Shown here: positions 62,891-64,000 of the stretch, piece after piece
How positions within the stretch are numbered: the stretch's first letter is position 1
Layout of the letters: every line of letters begins with the position of its first letter
DNA from: Phycisphaerales bacterium
GTDB taxonomy: Bacteria; Planctomycetota; Phycisphaerae; Phycisphaerales; UBA1924
Direction of reading: 5' to 3'
Assembly (NCBI GenBank): GCA_023382935.1
Contig: JAHDXL010000001.1
Location: 152,792-216,791, forward strand
DNA: 64,000 bases
Notes under the pieces: generated by a model
What the model was told of the DNA's origin: nothing
Databases searched by the model: none
Seen by the model: only the letters and a program-made list of their open reading frames with translations
Translations under genes and position numbers: made by a program

Positions 62891-63379
62891 TCAGACGGTC
62901 GCCTCGGCCTGCTCGGGCTTGGGCTCGGCTTCCGACCCCGCCCCGCGCCCCTTCTTGAGCACCGTCTGGATCGCCGACCTCGCCACGCGGATCCGCGTAT
63001 TGCTCGTCTCGTCCACCCGCAGCACCACTTCGCCGTCGGCGATCTCGGCGATCGTCCCGATGATGCCCCCGATGGTCTGCACCCGGTCATGCCTGGCCAG
63101 CCCGCTGAACAACTCCTGCTTGCGCCTCTTCTCCTTGCGGTTCTGCATCATGGTCGACATGATCAGGAACACGAAGAAGACCAGCATGCCGACGAGGATG
63201 ATGTCGAAGCCCCCGCCCCGGGCCGGCGCCGATGTGCCGCTCGCCCCGCCGGCGTTCGGGTCGCCGGGTATCAGTTGCGTCCCCTGCCCCGACAGACTCT
63301 CGCTCCCCCCGATCACAGGGGGCTTGGAGCCCAGCGTCTGGAACATTCCGCTCATCACACTTTCTTGCATGGGTCTCAT
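62891..63379 (-). CDS. yajC: Preprotein translocase subunit YajC
   Basis: 162 residues. After a Gly/Ser/Pro-rich N-terminal stretch comes the single membrane helix IILVGMLVFFVFLIMSTMMQ (about 60-79) followed by RKEKRRKQELFSGLARHDRVQTIGGIIGTIAEIADGEVVLRVDETSNTRIRVARSAIQTVL, the YajC cytoplasmic domain. The usual protein is ~110 residues; the extra lies at both ends. Three ATGs (63379, 63370, 63355) compete and none has a strong Shine-Dalgarno; the first is listed. It stands between tgt and secDF, the order seen in many bacteria. Confidence 0.92.
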   Translation of the reverse strand: MRPMQESVMSGMFQTLGSKPPVIGGSESLSGQGTQLIPGDPNAGGASGTSAPARGGGFDIILVGMLVFFVFLIMSTMMQNRKEKRRKQELFSGLARHDRVQTIGGIIGTIAEIADGEVVLRVDETSNTRIRVARSAIQTVLKKGRGAGSEAEPKPEQAEATV

Positions 63380-63439
63380 TCTCGCGACGATCGACCCCCG
63401 GCCCTCCCACGGGACATGCCGGGAAACCGACCCTTGTGT

Positions 63440-64000
63440 TCAGATCAAACCCTCGGCCGCGACCGGCCACCGACGGGCGAAGTCGAGCCATCCATCTTCG
63501 CGGATCGCACGCCGAATGTCCAACATCAACCTCTGGAAGTGCCTCAGATTGTGCAGGGATACCAGAATTGGACCCAACATTTCTCCCGCACTGAACAAAT
63601 ACCTGATATACCCGCGGCTGAACGGACGCCCGTCCGGGGTCTCCCATCCGTGCCGCCCGGGCTGACATGCCGGACAGTCGCAACCGGCTTCCAGGGGCGA
63701 TTGATCCTCGGCATACTGCGCGTTGCGGAGTTTGATCTGCCCGGTCGTGGTGAAAGCATTGGCATTCCTCCCGTTCCGAGTCGGAAGAACGCAGTCGAAC
63801 ATGTCCACCCCCGCCCGCACCGCCGCGACGATGTCGCGCTCATAGCCCACCCCCATCAGGTAGCGCGGCTTGCTCTCGGGCATCAGCGCCGCCGTGTGGC
63901 GCGTCACGGCCACGATCTGCTCGTGCGGCTCGCCCACCGCCACTCCCCCGATCGCATACCCCGGCAGGTCGATCGCCGTCACGCGCTGGGCACACCATTC
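63440..64000 (-). CDS. tgt: Queuine tRNA-ribosyltransferase, 3' part (truncated by window)
   Basis: The last 186 residues of the protein; the N-terminal half lies beyond the right edge. Visible: AIGGVAVGEPHEQI, PRYLMGVGYERDIVAAVRAGVDMFDCVLPTRNGRNANAFTTTGQIKLRNAQY (containing the nucleophilic Asp in the VDMFDCV motif), then the zinc site CDCPAC (about 30 residues later) with the fourth ligand in LVSLHNLRHFQRLM. Exchanges guanine for the queuine precursor in the wobble position of certain tRNAs. It leads yajC-secDF. Confidence 0.96.
   Translation of the reverse strand, partial: EWCAQRVTAIDLPGYAIGGVAVGEPHEQIVAVTRHTAALMPESKPRYLMGVGYERDIVAAVRAGVDMFDCVLPTRNGRNANAFTTTGQIKLRNAQYAEDQSPLEAGCDCPACQPGRHGWETPDGRPFSRGYIRYLFSAGEMLGPILVSLHNLRHFQRLMLDIRRAIREDGWLDFARRWPVAAEGLI

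Overview
The window is about 64 kb of very GC-rich, densely coding bacterial chromosome. The gene content suggests a planctomycete, most likely of the Phycisphaerae. The signs are secreted proteins with PEP-CTERM-like tails ending in VPAPG-x14-RRRR, a dockerin-like tail, a sulfatase-modifying-factor-type secreted protein, a hybrid type II secretion / type IV pilus operon, a fused SecD-SecF, C-terminally extended ribosomal proteins S2 and S16, a long membrane pyrophosphatase and a BlaI / M56-peptidase-TPR pair. The lineage is inferred from family knowledge, as there is no rRNA gene in the window. I see no tRNA, rRNA, CRISPR array, intact insertion sequence or prophage.

Layout. 1-555: a 21-base tandem repeat array running off the left edge and a minus-strand terminator-like hairpin. 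556-6882: trmD and rpsP (minus strand, with an intrinsic terminator between them), a small conserved protein, an acyl-CoA synthetase, a lipoprotein, an EamA transporter, a SixA-like phosphatase and a Fur-family regulator. 7072-10847: secreted or surface proteins (a dockerin-tailed protein broken by two frameshifts and a FGE-sulfatase-domain protein) and a gene-poor stretch with a second 21-base-period repeat. 10848-19694: housekeeping genes (riboflavin synthase, beta-propeller lipoprotein, purH, HNH protein, dtd, a DUF486-type membrane protein, a DinB-like protein, a tRNA-dihydrouridine synthase with two in-frame insertions, a lipoprotein, pcm). 19703-22707: sucC and sucD separated by a decayed GxxExxY element, then a small coupled gene. 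22768-31169: one long minus-strand operon PilZ-gspE-F-G-H-I-J-K-pilMN-pilO-gspC/pilP, with most junctions 4-base overlaps. 31327-33387: promoter, structured leader, rpsB, tsf and terminator. 33421-36907: LURP-one-like protein, a GT39-type glycosyltransferase, Tat-exported superoxide dismutase and terminator. 37051-43345: an oligopeptide ABC importer operon (SBP-B-C-D-F). 43527-46195: Dabb lipoprotein, AONS-type PLP enzyme, inositol-monophosphatase-family enzyme and zinc-ribbon protein. 46319-49653: M56 peptidase with a TPR tail, its BlaI repressor and two operator-like dyads. 49716-54217: lipoprotein, NYN nuclease, rpsU, hppA and a bidirectional terminator. 54249-59215: PEP-CTERM protein, GNAT enzyme, Dps, two sugar-nucleotide SDR enzymes and a LysM protein. 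59229-64000: secDF, yajC and the 3' part of tgt.

How the genes fit together. tgt-yajC-secDF is the classical order for tRNA queuosine modification plus Sec export. The PilZ-led pseudopilus operon probably builds an envelope-spanning secretion or pilus machine, but its secretin and prepilin peptidase are not in the window. The opp operon imports peptides. UXS and the HldD-like epimerase, translationally coupled, supply nucleotide sugars for surface polysaccharide.

I found no convincing complete new defence or biosynthetic system. The observations most worth following are the palindromic in-frame insertions in the dihydrouridine synthase, the GxxExxY remnant inside sucCD, the BlaI / M56-TPR sensor pair with its dyads, the structured rpsB leader, the PilM-PilN fusion, and large extracytoplasmic insertions in OppC, the pyrophosphatase and SecD.
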